Assembly: GCF_031585635.1 (NCBI RefSeq)
Contig: NZ_CP134197.1
Span: forward strand, 682,001 to 746,000
From: Paraburkholderia sp. FT54
GTDB lineage: Bacteria > Pseudomonadota > Gammaproteobacteria > Burkholderiales > Burkholderiaceae
Length of the DNA stretch: 64,000 nt
Reading direction: 5' to 3'
Positions 1 through 8,646 of the stretch are shown piece by piece (position 1 is the stretch's first letter; every line of letters begins with the position of its first letter). The translations under genes and the position numbers were made by a program. The notes under the pieces are model-generated. The model did not search any database and had not been told where the DNA came from. It saw nothing but the letters and a program-made list of their open reading frames with translations.

Positions 1-219
1 ATGATCCGGATCGAACATCTGCCGGATGACATGGTGGCGGCGCAGTCGGCGCATCTGGGTGGCGGCACGGGCTCCCCCCCGTTTTCGGCACGCGGAGAGC
101 TTACGGACCATGAGCTCGCACGGCTCGCGGAGGAGTTCTCCGGGACGCGCACAGCGCTCGCTCAACACCTCGGGATGAGTGAACGCACGCTGTATCGTCG
201 ACTAAAGGCGCGAAGGTGA
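1..219 (+). CDS. Fis-type HTH end of a sigma-54-dependent activator (5' end outside window)
   Basis: The 72 visible residues form the last part of a bacterial enhancer-binding protein. The opening IRIEHLPDDM resembles the linker after the AAA+ domain of sigma-54 activators, and the end, with ALAQHLGMSERTLYRRLK, is a Fis-type (HTH_8) DNA-binding helix-turn-helix. The ATG at base 1 is most likely an internal Met, because these proteins run to several hundred residues and the frame is open to the window edge. The role would be activating a sigma-54 promoter in response to an N-terminal sensor that cannot be seen here. The next gene faces the other way, so no target is suggested. Confidence 0.75.
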   Translation: MIRIEHLPDDMVAAQSAHLGGGTGSPPFSARGELTDHELARLAEEFSGTRTALAQHLGMSERTLYRRLKARR

Positions 220-534
220 CGGGGCGCGCCGGGCGCTACGAGCACGTCGTCTGACGGTGGTAGACCAGTGGCAGGACTGAATGTAGTGATCGCAGTCGAC
301 CGGGTTGTTCAGTGGACCCCTGTTGTCGATAATGCGAATCGCGGTTTCGTGTCAAGCAACCGGAAGCGGCGCTCGGCGCCGTCCTATTCAACAAGCCGTG
401 CACGCTGGCTCATGCAAGATTCAATGTGAGGCTCGTCTCATTGACGGCGAAATTGCCAGACTGCTCGGCGCTTTCGGCACCGTCGCTCGAATCAGTTTCG
501 TCAGTTGACCGCGCCCTTCGCTGCCGACGGTTGC
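220..534. other. intergenic, no gene recognised
   Basis: The 315 bases between the Fis-type activator and the end of the lrp-like gene contain only short overlapping open frames without a recognisable product or ribosome binding site. No repeat or convincing terminator was seen. Confidence 0.4.
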
Positions 535-1008
535 TCAGATCACAACCGACGGCACGTTCTTCATGCAACGCAGCGCAAACATCGACCGGCTGTGACGAAT
601 ACCTGATATGCGGTACAGCTTCTCGCGCAAAAAGCGTTCATATCCCGCCGTGCCTTGCACCGCTACTTTGATCAGGTAGTCGTATTCACCGGAGATGAGG
701 TACGCGTCGAGAACTTCCGGTAACGCGGCAAGCTCTTCCCCGAAGCGCGCCAATACCTCGTCCTCATGCCGGTCCAGAGTCACCTCGATGAGGACTGTGT
801 CGGATAGCCCAAGCTTCTCCTGATCGATCAGCGCAACGTACCCGCGAATCAGTCCGATCTCTTCAAGATGTCGGGTGCGGTTCCAGCATGCCGTCGTCGA
901 CATTCCGACAAGCTCGGCCAATTCGGCATTCTTCATTCGCGCGTTACGTTGCAACGCGCGCACGATGGCGCGGTCCTGCTTGGTGAGTGTCAAACTCAAG
1001 TCGTTCAT
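535..1008 (-). CDS. Lrp/AsnC family transcriptional regulator
   Basis: The 157-residue product has the usual length and layout of the family. An N-terminal winged HTH (about residues 8 to 60, with LQRNARMKNAELAELVGMS) is followed by an AsnC/RAM ligand-binding domain (about 70 to 145, with VLDAYLISGEYDYLIKV). Such proteins form octamers or 16-mers that sense amino acids or related metabolites and usually control a neighbouring catabolic or transport gene. The neighbouring divergent position, at 1123 onward, is taken by a decayed TPP-dependent enzyme, so its former target may have been lost. The ligand cannot be read from the sequence. Confidence 0.9.
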   Translation of the reverse strand: MNDLSLTLTKQDRAIVRALQRNARMKNAELAELVGMSTTACWNRTRHLEEIGLIRGYVALIDQEKLGLSDTVLIEVTLDRHEDEVLARFGEELAALPEVLDAYLISGEYDYLIKVAVQGTAGYERFLREKLYRISGIRHSRSMFALRCMKNVPSVVI

Positions 1009-1122
1009 GGCACGTGAACAGGATTCGTAAAATTACCGGATGGAAGAAACGCTCATCTGCTTTCAACCATTATTCCACCAATTTCAGGAAGCCGCTTCAC
1101 AGGACGCCGGGCTAATATTTTC

Positions 1123-1454
1123 ACACGCTTTCTTGAAACGTTGAGCAGTCTTGGGTGCGAGTATGTTTTCGGTAATCCCGGCAGGACCGAGTTACGCTGA
1201 TGGACGCCTTGCATGACGCACCCCAGCTCAAATATGTCTGGGCGCTTCAGGAGGCAAGCGTGGTCGCGATGGCCGATGGTTACGCGGTTGAACCACTCCT
1301 TCCGAACCGGCGTACGCCTGAGTTAGCATATCTCTGCGCGAAATTGCCGGCCGACTGGAATGCAATGGCAGGAAGCCTCAGATCGGACAGCTTCCCATGT
1401 TCTACCGAATCAGCGCTGGAACTGCATGTACCCCGCAACCTGAGCCAAAAGTAG
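1123..1454 (+). pseudogene. remnant of a TPP-dependent decarboxylase (benzoylformate decarboxylase/acetolactate synthase-like)
   Basis: From 1123 one frame reads TRFLETLSSLG...EYVFGNPGRTEL, the N-terminal TPP-binding region of ThDP enzymes. After a frameshift near 1190 to 1199 the homology continues as MDALHDAPQLKYVWALQEAS then VVAMADGYA, which contains the conserved catalytic-Glu region (QEAS) and the MADGYA segment. Past about 1290 no family similarity is seen and the frame stops at 1454. A working enzyme has more than 500 residues, so only about a tenth remains. The benzoylformate decarboxylase assignment is by memory of the LQEASVV(A/G)MADGYA signature; other ThDP enzymes share it. Confidence 0.7.
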
Positions 1455-1464
1455 GAGGACATCC

Positions 1465-2397
1465 ATGGGCAAGCTTGCCGAATCCCCAGAAGCCAACCGG
1501 AGAGCGCGACAGTGGCTGATGGCCGCGATGCTGGCGGTGTTCTGCTGTCTGTGCCAGAGCACCTTCGCGCAAGCGGCCGACAACGCAGCGAGCCTACGCG
1601 ACAAATACCAGAGTCTGACGCAGCAACTCGCGCACAACCAGTTCCAGCGACCGCTTTACCTCGAATCGCAGGAGTTGCCCTCGGCACTCAAGGGCGATAT
1701 TTACGGTGTGATCAACTATCCGTTCGCGACGGTCAACGGCACACTCAACGACCCCACTCAGGGCCCGGTCAATTGGTGCGACGTGCTGATCCTGCACCTG
1801 AACACCAAGTACTGCCATGCGTCGACGAGCGCCAGCGGTACGGTCCTCGCGGTGAACATCGGCAAGAAAACCGAGGAGTCGCTTTCGTCGTCTTACCGTG
1901 TTCAATTCAACTATCGTCCGGCAGCGAGCAGCCCGGATTATCTCCGCGTGGAGCTCTCCGCCGCCACGGGTCCGCTGAGTACGAAAGACTACCGTATCGT
2001 GCTGGAGGCGATACCCGTGGGCGATAACCGCACCTTTATCCATCTGACCTACGCCTACGGTTATGGCATGGCCGGACGGCTTGCAATGAAAACCTATCTG
2101 TCAACGATCGGCAGCGACAAGGTTGGCTTTTCCTCCACACCCGATCCGTCGACGGGCGAGACGCAATACATCGGCGGCGTGCGCGGCCTGGTGGAACGCA
2201 ATACCATGCGTTATTACCTCGCCATCGATGCGTACCTGGGTGCGCTTTCCAGTCCGTCCAACGCCCGCCTCGAGAAACGCCTCACCGACTGGTTCGACGC
2301 GACCGAAGAGTATCCGCGGCAATTGCACGAGGTCAGCCGCGTCGATTACATGCAAATGAAGCACCACGAGTATCAACGTCAGCAGACCGTGCAGTAG
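1465..2397 (+). CDS. secreted protein of unknown function
   Basis: The start is supported by an AGGAGG box a few bases upstream of ATG 1465. The 310-residue product begins with a charged stretch, then a hydrophobic segment (WLMAAMLAVFCCLCQSTF) and a QAADN cleavage-like site near residues 36 to 39, so it is probably exported to the periplasm. The mature part contains GDIYGVINYPFATVNGTL and a pair of cysteines in VNWCDVLILHLNTKYCH, which could form a disulfide. The segment with YGVINYPF, TYAYGYG and FSSTPDP looks like one conserved domain of a proteobacterial hypothetical family. I do not recognise a catalytic motif. It stands alone, convergent with leoA. Confidence 0.8.
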   Translation: MGKLAESPEANRRARQWLMAAMLAVFCCLCQSTFAQAADNAASLRDKYQSLTQQLAHNQFQRPLYLESQELPSALKGDIYGVINYPFATVNGTLNDPTQGPVNWCDVLILHLNTKYCHASTSASGTVLAVNIGKKTEESLSSSYRVQFNYRPAASSPDYLRVELSAATGPLSTKDYRIVLEAIPVGDNRTFIHLTYAYGYGMAGRLAMKTYLSTIGSDKVGFSSTPDPSTGETQYIGGVRGLVERNTMRYYLAIDAYLGALSSPSNARLEKRLTDWFDATEEYPRQLHEVSRVDYMQMKHHEYQRQQTVQ

Positions 2398-2449
2398 ACC
2401 GCGCAGCAGGGGGGCGTCACCGGCGGAACAAGCGCCCGCCCGTGCGCCC

Positions 2450-4153
2450 TCAGGCGAGCGTCTTCAGTCGCTGTTCGATCTGGCCGAACTTCTGGTGACT
2501 CTCCTGAATGGCTCTGGCGCTATCACTCATGGTCGCCACGATGCGCTGGAACTCGCGCAGCTGCGGCGCGAAGAAGTCGAGCATTTTTTCGTTGTCGGCA
2601 AGGAGGTCGTAGATATCCTTGAAGGCGCTCTTGATGACGTCTCCAATCTCGTCCTTGATCTGCTTCAGCTCGGACTCCAACTCGTGGCTCTTGTACATCT
2701 TGACCACATCGACACCCAGCGAAATGGCCCCCCCCACAGGACCGGCCCAGGTCGCGATGGCACCGGCAAACTTCGTGGCCTGCCAGGGCTTGAACTTGAT
2801 GGCAATGCCCGTGAACTGGCCCAGCAGGTCGCGTGCAGCGAAAATCGTGCCTTTGATGACACTCGGATTGATCTTCGAAATGCCCTTGAGCGCACCGCTT
2901 GCCGATTGGAGCACGCCTTCGCTCATCGCTTCAATGAAACTCTCACTCTTGTCGAGTTGGCGACTGATCTCAACCGAAATACGGTTCGTGACGGCTGAAG
3001 ACTGTTCGAAAAAGCGATCGACCGCCGCCTTGATATTGAGGTTCAGCTTGTAGCCGATGCCGTCCTGCGCATAGCCAATCTCGTCTTCGAGATAGCCGCG
3101 AATGTCTTCGAGCGACAAGGGACGCAACTTGTTGAGCAACTGCTTTTCCATCGCCTGCAATTCCTTGCCAAGCTCGCCACCCAGCCGATTGACATCGACG
3201 CGGCCGCGGTTGATATCGCTCTTGATACGCTCCGACTCCTCCTGGTTCTGCTTCGCATAGATCGCGAGTTCATTGAGTTGCGCCTGAGCAGCCGCAAGCT
3301 TCTGCGCAACCACATCGCGCACGACGTCGAAGCCCGTTTTCGCGATCAATACCGCGGGCACGTTGTCCTTCAGGATGCGGCCCGTCGTCGCCTTGAGATC
3401 GTTGATGCGCGAGCGGCTTTCGTAGTGTTCCGGCTTGCCGAACCAGAATTCGAGACCGCGGCCATTCGGATTCGCGGCAACGCATACGATATTCAGCTGG
3501 GCCGACTCGTCCGGCGAAAGGCCCGCCACACGTTGCAGCTTCAGCTTGAGATTGTCCCGCTTGATCGCGGCCTGTTCCGAATAGAGCGCGTGTTCGGTCA
3601 GGTCCGTCACCTCGTCCATTTTGTTGATGACGAAGACCGTGGAAGTGAGCTTGTTGAGGTCACGCAAGACCCATTTCGCGATCTCGCCATGGCTTTCCTT
3701 GAGCGGATTCGTGGCATCGACCACGTAAAGAATCAGGTGCGCCTCCGAAATATAGCGGCGCGTCAACTCCTCATACATCACCGTCTGGCCGTCGAGCGTC
3801 TTCTCCCTGTCGCCGAAGAGTCCCGGCGTATCGACGATTTCGCATTCGCCGGGCAGCCCTTCGGGTTTGTACACGGCGAGCCGGTCGGACGATTCGTCCA
3901 TGTCGATCTTCATGTCGCTCATGATGCGCCCAAGCCATGCGGCGACCACACTCGTCTTGCCGTCGGAGAACGCGCCGAGCAGCGCAATACGCAACACGTC
4001 GCTTTCGATCGAAGCCAATGCGGAACCGATCTTGTCCAGATCCTGATGCACGTCCAGCCCCAGCTCACCAAGCTCTGCGAGGAGTTCGCGCAACTGGTCC
4101 AGCTTGCCGACGGCGGCGTCCTTATCAACGCTGAATTGCTTGAATTGTTCCAT
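2450..4153 (-). CDS. leoA: LeoA-like bacterial dynamin GTPase
   Basis: The 567-residue protein carries a complete GTPase signature: P-loop GAFSDGKTS (residues 60 to 68), switch-2 motif DTPG (108 to 111) and base-recognition motif NKMD (177 to 180). A long helical region follows, with a Gly/Ala-rich hydrophobic stretch (AGAIATWAGPVGGAISLGV) typical of the paddle or tip that dynamins insert in membranes. ATG 4153 was chosen over an upstream ATG because it gives the family-like N-terminus MEQFKQFSV and overlaps the end of leoB by 29 bases, as in a coupled operon. ETEC LeoA is a proven dynamin-like protein linked to vesicle release, and the gene order leoC-leoB-leoA is the same here. Membrane remodelling, possibly in phage defence, is the inferred role. 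Confidence 0.88.
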   Translation of the reverse strand: MEQFKQFSVDKDAAVGKLDQLRELLAELGELGLDVHQDLDKIGSALASIESDVLRIALLGAFSDGKTSVVAAWLGRIMSDMKIDMDESSDRLAVYKPEGLPGECEIVDTPGLFGDREKTLDGQTVMYEELTRRYISEAHLILYVVDATNPLKESHGEIAKWVLRDLNKLTSTVFVINKMDEVTDLTEHALYSEQAAIKRDNLKLKLQRVAGLSPDESAQLNIVCVAANPNGRGLEFWFGKPEHYESRSRINDLKATTGRILKDNVPAVLIAKTGFDVVRDVVAQKLAAAQAQLNELAIYAKQNQEESERIKSDINRGRVDVNRLGGELGKELQAMEKQLLNKLRPLSLEDIRGYLEDEIGYAQDGIGYKLNLNIKAAVDRFFEQSSAVTNRISVEISRQLDKSESFIEAMSEGVLQSASGALKGISKINPSVIKGTIFAARDLLGQFTGIAIKFKPWQATKFAGAIATWAGPVGGAISLGVDVVKMYKSHELESELKQIKDEIGDVIKSAFKDIYDLLADNEKMLDFFAPQLREFQRIVATMSDSARAIQESHQKFGQIEQRLKTLA

Positions 4154-5885
4154 AGGGCATGTGTTCGAGTTGAGTTTTGATGTTTGACATCGCGGCAATC
4201 TGCTGTTCGATGACGACGAGCGGGCGCAGGAGTGTTGCATGCAACGCCTCGATCCGCGCAAGCACGGAATCCGCCATTTCCTTGCGGATCGAACCGGTGA
4301 TTTTCGCGGCTTCGACGGGCAGCTTACGCATGACCTCGCTACGCAGATCGTCGATCTTGTTCTGCACCTGCGCCTGAGCTTTGCGGATGCGCTTCTCCTT
4401 GCTGGTGAAGAACCCGACCACGCTCATGAGTGCACCGATGGCAGCGCCCGCAATCCCGCCAATCACGGTGCCGATGATCGGAAATGCTGAACCGATGGTT
4501 GCGCCCGTGACCGCATAGGAAGCGATATTCAACGCGATGCCGCCCCACTCCTTGAGGCTCAGACTCATGTCCAACTGCTCGATGCGGAATGCCGCGGCGC
4601 GGTTGCCATCGTCGAGCTTCATGTCTTGCAGGAACTGCATGCGCTGAACGTCGACAATCAATCGCTGCATGGCATCGTGTGCGCGCGCCTGGAGTTCCTC
4701 GAGCAAGGTTTGAAGATGCTTCTGGAGATCCTCGCCCACCTTGGCCTGTAGAGCCGTGGACTCGCGCTTGAGTTCCGATTCGATGACGTCGTTCTCGCCG
4801 TAGTTGTTGGCGACGATCGCGTCGGCACGCTCGCTGAGCGCGTTGAAGAAGTCGGACCAACGGTTGGAGAATCCGCTGGCTAGAAGGCGCTCGAACGTGC
4901 TCAACGAAGTCTCGACCAGATCGCGGCAGTCCTTGAAACTCCCTGAGACATCGTTCACGAAGCGCTGATGATCCGCGAGTGCGATTTTCAGCTCCGCAAT
5001 GTTCGCGGCCAACAATTGGCGCACTTTCACCTTGTTGCTTTCGATAATGTCTTCGCGGAAAGTGGGCAGCTTCGCGTCAACCAGCTGCGCGATAGCACCA
5101 AGCTGGCTGAACTCGAACATCGCCTTGTAGGAGGCGAAGTACTTGCGGTAATTGCGTTGCTGGATGACGAGATCCCTGTCCCGCGACGGGTGGATGGTCG
5201 TCCTGCTGCTCGCGCTGTTCACCGCGAGCGAAGCAAAACCGATCAGTCCTTGCACACAGTTGCCGGGCAGCAGCACGCCTTCCGGCAGCACGGCATCAAG
5301 CACGCCGACGGTCTGCTTGAGCGCGTCGAGCGCGCCACCGTGCGATTCCAGCGACTCGCGATCACTGTCGAACTCGTAGGCATCGGCATTGCCGCGCACG
5401 TTCACGAGCGGATAGACTCGCGTGCCCCAGCGCAGATACGAGCGGATCTTCTCGGCGGTGGCTTTCTCGGGCTTCTTATTGGTGCCGTTGACATAGACGA
5501 CGAGATGCGCCTTCGCGACGGCCTGCTCCACCATCTTCGCGTAGCGGTTCTCGTCGCCTTCGATGCCGGGCACATCGAGCAGTTGAAAGGTCTTGCCTTT
5601 GTGATTCAGCTGATAGACCGTATTGCCCTTGGTGAAGTCCGCCTCGCCGGTGCCGATGATCCGGCCGTCCGCGCGCGGCGCCGCCAGCCGGCGCTCTTCT
5701 AGCGCGACCGCCGCCTGATGGAGCGCTGGGAGTAACGCATTGACCAGACCGTCTAGCGCCTCCGTGGCAGCCCGAACGCGGGACAATGGCGCGCGCGTAG
5801 CCTTCGCGGGCGTAGGCGGACCCGCGGGCGCGGTGCGGGTCGGCTCTTCGCAGAGCGCCTCGGTTTCTGCGCTCACCGTGCTCAT
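4125..5885 (-). CDS. leoB: LeoB-like dynamin subunit lacking its own P-loop
   Basis: The 586-residue protein has a switch-1-like stretch (GEADFTKGNTVY, about 80 to 91) and the G3 motif DVPG (104 to 107) followed by IEGDENRYAK, but no GxxxxGK(S/T) in front of them. The missing P-loop is found in the preceding gene, leoC. A long helical middle part leads to a hydrophobic Gly/Ala-rich stretch at about 447 to 493 (TIGSAFPIIGTVIGGIAGAA), the likely membrane-inserting segment, and a coiled-coil C-terminus. ATG 5885 shares the four bases ATGA with the leoC stop, so the two are translationally coupled. In ETEC, LeoB and LeoC were proposed to make up one dynamin together. Confidence 0.85.
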   Translation of the reverse strand: MSTVSAETEALCEEPTRTAPAGPPTPAKATRAPLSRVRAATEALDGLVNALLPALHQAAVALEERRLAAPRADGRIIGTGEADFTKGNTVYQLNHKGKTFQLLDVPGIEGDENRYAKMVEQAVAKAHLVVYVNGTNKKPEKATAEKIRSYLRWGTRVYPLVNVRGNADAYEFDSDRESLESHGGALDALKQTVGVLDAVLPEGVLLPGNCVQGLIGFASLAVNSASSRTTIHPSRDRDLVIQQRNYRKYFASYKAMFEFSQLGAIAQLVDAKLPTFREDIIESNKVKVRQLLAANIAELKIALADHQRFVNDVSGSFKDCRDLVETSLSTFERLLASGFSNRWSDFFNALSERADAIVANNYGENDVIESELKRESTALQAKVGEDLQKHLQTLLEELQARAHDAMQRLIVDVQRMQFLQDMKLDDGNRAAAFRIEQLDMSLSLKEWGGIALNIASYAVTGATIGSAFPIIGTVIGGIAGAAIGALMSVVGFFTSKEKRIRKAQAQVQNKIDDLRSEVMRKLPVEAAKITGSIRKEMADSVLARIEALHATLLRPLVVIEQQIAAMSNIKTQLEHMPYGTIQAIQR

Positions 5886-6463
5886 AGCAGGCCTCGCAGC
5901 ACAAGCGTGAGCGGCACCGCGAGCGCGCAACCCGCCACGACGCCGCCAAGCACACCCAGCCAGACCTTGCGGCGCACACGCGCCGACGATTCCGCCTTCA
6001 CCACGCCCGCGAGCGCTGCCGCGCCTTGCCTGATGTCGGCAATTTCGGCCGCATAGTCATTGCAGACACGGCTTATGCCTTGCCGCACCTGCTCGACATG
6101 GTCCTTGAGCGCCTGTTCGAAACGCTCGACGTCGTGGGCCTGTTCGCGCAACATTTGCTCGCGCGATTCTTCCTTGAAAAGAATGCGCAGCGACTCGATG
6201 ATGGTGCTTTTACCGGCATTCGTCTCGCCAAAGAAGGCGAGCGTGAATTTGTCCCATTCAGCAGATTGCTGGAGATTGGCGAGCTGCTGGTCGAAGCGCG
6301 ATTGAATCGTGCGCAGCCGTTGCAGCATGTTGCCAATTTCCTGCTTGCCTTGTTCGTGCTCGACATTCAGTTCGGCAATATCGGCGATGGCGCCAGCGAT
6401 GTTTGCAGAGATGTCCGTGTACAGCCGATCGAAATCCTGTTCAGGATGCATGGTAGGTGACAA
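5882..6463 (-). CDS. leoC: LeoC-like subunit carrying the P-loop of a split dynamin, membrane anchored
   Basis: The 193-residue protein has a helical N-terminus, then GETNAGKST at residues 79 to 87, a textbook P-loop. After it comes a helical stretch instead of the rest of a G domain, and a C-terminal transmembrane helix (about 166 to 190, VWLGVLGGVVAGCALAVPLT). The G3 motif that a GTPase needs sits in LeoB. The stop codon overlaps the leoB start in ATGA. The two proteins are therefore expected to complete one nucleotide site between them, with LeoC tying the pair to the inner membrane. A single-gene LeoBC fusion exists in relatives; here the parts are separate. Confidence 0.85.
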   Translation of the reverse strand: MSPTMHPEQDFDRLYTDISANIAGAIADIAELNVEHEQGKQEIGNMLQRLRTIQSRFDQQLANLQQSAEWDKFTLAFFGETNAGKSTIIESLRILFKEESREQMLREQAHDVERFEQALKDHVEQVRQGISRVCNDYAAEIADIRQGAAALAGVVKAESSARVRRKVWLGVLGGVVAGCALAVPLTLVLRGLL

Positions 6464-6511
6464 GGTGATTGATGATGAAAACGGGAGCGACGCCGTCGGA
6501 ATCCGCTCGCC

Positions 6512-6715
6512 TTATCGCGAGATGACGCCCTTCAGCTTGCGCGACAACTGTTCGAACAGCGTCGCTTCACGCCGCCGTAATTCCCGCGCGCCACAGCGCG
6601 GGCAATGTGATTTCATGTCCAGACCGGGGATCAGGACATCGCTGCGAGGCGCGAACGTATGCGACCATGCGCACTTGACGCATTCGAGCGTGAAAGGAGA
6701 AGGTGTAATCGGCAT
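6512..6715 (-). CDS. small zinc-ribbon protein upstream of leoC
   Basis: From ATG 6715 the frame gives 67 residues with two CxxC pairs (CVKC and CPRC) about 27 residues apart, which is a zinc-ribbon layout, followed by a basic helical tail (RRREATLFEQLSRKLKGVI). It lies 48 bases before leoC on the same strand, so it may be the first gene of the leo operon. The start is uncertain: no clear ribosome binding site precedes 6715 and the frame stays open up to 6844. No specific family was recognised. A regulator or an accessory part of the leo system are both possible. Confidence 0.55.
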   Translation of the reverse strand: MPITPSPFTLECVKCAWSHTFAPRSDVLIPGLDMKSHCPRCGARELRRREATLFEQLSRKLKGVISR

Positions 6716-6985
6716 ATTTATTGTTCGAATCAGGTGCGCGGTAATCCGGCCGCTTCCAGCCAATGTGGAAATCATTATTACGGCTGTAAGTTTCATTTCT
6801 TTAGGCAAACAGGCGCCCCTCGCCTGCAATGCCGGCCCGCTCACCTATGCTCCAGCCTATTCTCGATTGCCAGCAGCGTGGCCCGCGCTCCCCGGGGGGC
6901 TCATTCGATTGTCGGCTCGAGTCTCACGCGTCGAGTCCTTTCTGCGCAACGCGGAGCGGCGTCCCTGTGGTCGCAAGAGCCACGC

Positions 6986-8341
6986 TCATCCCATGTGCGC
7001 TAGCACGATCAACGTGACCGTGACGACAATCGCCCCGCCGATGCGGGTGGCGATCTGCGCAAACGGCATTAGCTGCATGCGGTTGGCGGCGGTGAGGATG
7101 GCAACGTCGCCGGTCCCGCCCTGCCCACTGTGACAGGCGTTCACGACCGCCGTGTCGATAGGGTACATCTTCAACATGCGCCCGAGCACAAAGCCGCTGC
7201 CCATTAGCGTCGCCACCGTTGCGACGATGGTGACGATGTTGGCTAGCGTGAACGCCGCCATCAGTTTGTCCCACGGCGTCATCGCCACACCGATCGCGAA
7301 CAGTAGCGGATAGGTCACGGCCGTCGAGAAGAACTTGTAGACGACAAAGGCACCTTCCTGCAACGGCGGCGACACCGCCCGGGCGAGCTTGACCAGCACC
7401 GCCAGAAACAGCATGGCCACCGGCGCCGGCAGTCCGAACATATTGCGGCACATCAGTCCGAGCAGGTACAGCGTAATGGCGGTGATTCCCGCCGCGGCGA
7501 TATGGGAGACGTCGACATGTCCGCGAATTTCCTCCTGCACCGGATCCATTTCGTCTTCCTCTCCGACTTGCAGACGGCCCTGACCCGTGAGATGCGGAAG
7601 GCGTTTTCCCAGCATGTCGAGCGCGCCTGCAAAGATGATCGCGGTGAGACTGCCGAGCATCACGGGCGGCAGCACCTGGGCGAACAGGTCGCCCTGCGGC
7701 AGGTGAAGTATCTCCGAATAGCCGACCGACAAAGGTATCGCGCCTTCGCCGATGCCGCCCGCCATGATCGGCACCACCACATAGAAGAACGTATGGCGCG
7801 CACCGAGGCCGAACGCCGTGCCGACCAGCGTCCCGACAATACCCGCCGCGACCGAGCCGAGGGCGAGCGGAACGAAGATCTTGATGAAGCCCCTGATCAG
7901 CACGCGGCGGTCCATGCTCAGGATACTGCCTACGATAATCGAGGCGATGAACAGGTAGAGGAAGTTGGTCGACTTCGTGAAGTCTGTCGTGAGCGTGAGG
8001 ATCGGCTTGGGCAGCAAATGATAGTAGGTCAGCGCCGAGGGGATGAAGGTCGCGAAGATTGCGGCAGCTCCGATGTTTCGGACAATCGGCAGACGCTTGC
8101 CGATTTCCGCGCAGGTGAAACCAAAAAAAGCCAGCACGGCGATGGCCATCGAGATCTCACCCGGCACCTTTCCGGTGATCGCGAAACCCGCGATCAGCGC
8201 AAGCAGAATGACGTAGACCGGCAACGGAATGATACCGATCCGGTATTCCATCAGTTTCCACCAGCCCTCAGGCCAGAAGCGCGGCTTGATTTGGGGCTGC
8301 TGCGCCGGCGCCGGGTGCGATGTGTGTGGAGTGATTTGCAC
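6986..8341 (-). CDS. 2-hydroxycarboxylate transporter family permease (CitS/MaeN/CimH type)
   Basis: The protein is an inner-membrane symporter for citrate, malate or related acids. It has about 11 hydrophobic segments arranged in two halves, and each half has the re-entrant loop motif typical of the family: AGGIGEGAIPLS in the first half and SGQGGTGDVAIL in the second. GTG 8341 is preferred as start because GAGGAG lies seven bases upstream; an ATG at 8377 has no ribosome binding site. That gives 451 residues, normal for the family. The co-ion (Na+ or H+) and exact substrate cannot be told apart by eye. It is divergent from the APC transporter at 8647, with a 300-base intergenic region. Confidence 0.88.
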   Translation of the reverse strand: MQITPHTSHPAPAQQPQIKPRFWPEGWWKLMEYRIGIIPLPVYVILLALIAGFAITGKVPGEISMAIAVLAFFGFTCAEIGKRLPIVRNIGAAAIFATFIPSALTYYHLLPKPILTLTTDFTKSTNFLYLFIASIIVGSILSMDRRVLIRGFIKIFVPLALGSVAAGIVGTLVGTAFGLGARHTFFYVVVPIMAGGIGEGAIPLSVGYSEILHLPQGDLFAQVLPPVMLGSLTAIIFAGALDMLGKRLPHLTGQGRLQVGEEDEMDPVQEEIRGHVDVSHIAAAGITAITLYLLGLMCRNMFGLPAPVAMLFLAVLVKLARAVSPPLQEGAFVVYKFFSTAVTYPLLFAIGVAMTPWDKLMAAFTLANIVTIVATVATLMGSGFVLGRMLKMYPIDTAVVNACHSGQGGTGDVAILTAANRMQLMPFAQIATRIGGAIVVTVTLIVLAHMG

Positions 8342-8646
8342 GAAGAGTCTCCTCGCGGTTGAAGAGCTGTGCTGCATTGCAATAGAGCGGTCGAATGCGG
8401 ACCGGTCTTTGTCTAGTCAGTGAATTGTGGCACCAGACAGGCGGATACGGCGTTTTAATTCTATTCGCTGAAATTTTATGACGAATATATCTCGCCAGAA
8501 GTATCCTCTGCACTGCCACCGATCATGACTGGTTCCGCTATATGTTTCAGGTGGAATCTACTTTACGCGGCCGTTCGAGGCTGCGCTTCCGACTATTGTT
8601 ATCTTCGCCCGGCATCTCTTGATATCCAAAAAAATTTCCAGGAACA

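Noticed and set aside
305..508. 67-codon frame after the Fis-type gene
   Set aside because: No convincing start signal or similarity; overlapping frames on both strands are equally open.
3278..4180. 300-codon plus-strand open frame
   Set aside because: It is the complement of leoA, which has full GTPase motifs.
5882..5930. The LeoB/LeoC division as a sequencing frameshift of one gene
   Set aside because: The two share an ATGA stop-start overlap, LeoC ends in a sensible membrane helix, and ETEC has the same two-gene form. A single shift would not bring the P-loop close to the DxxG motif.
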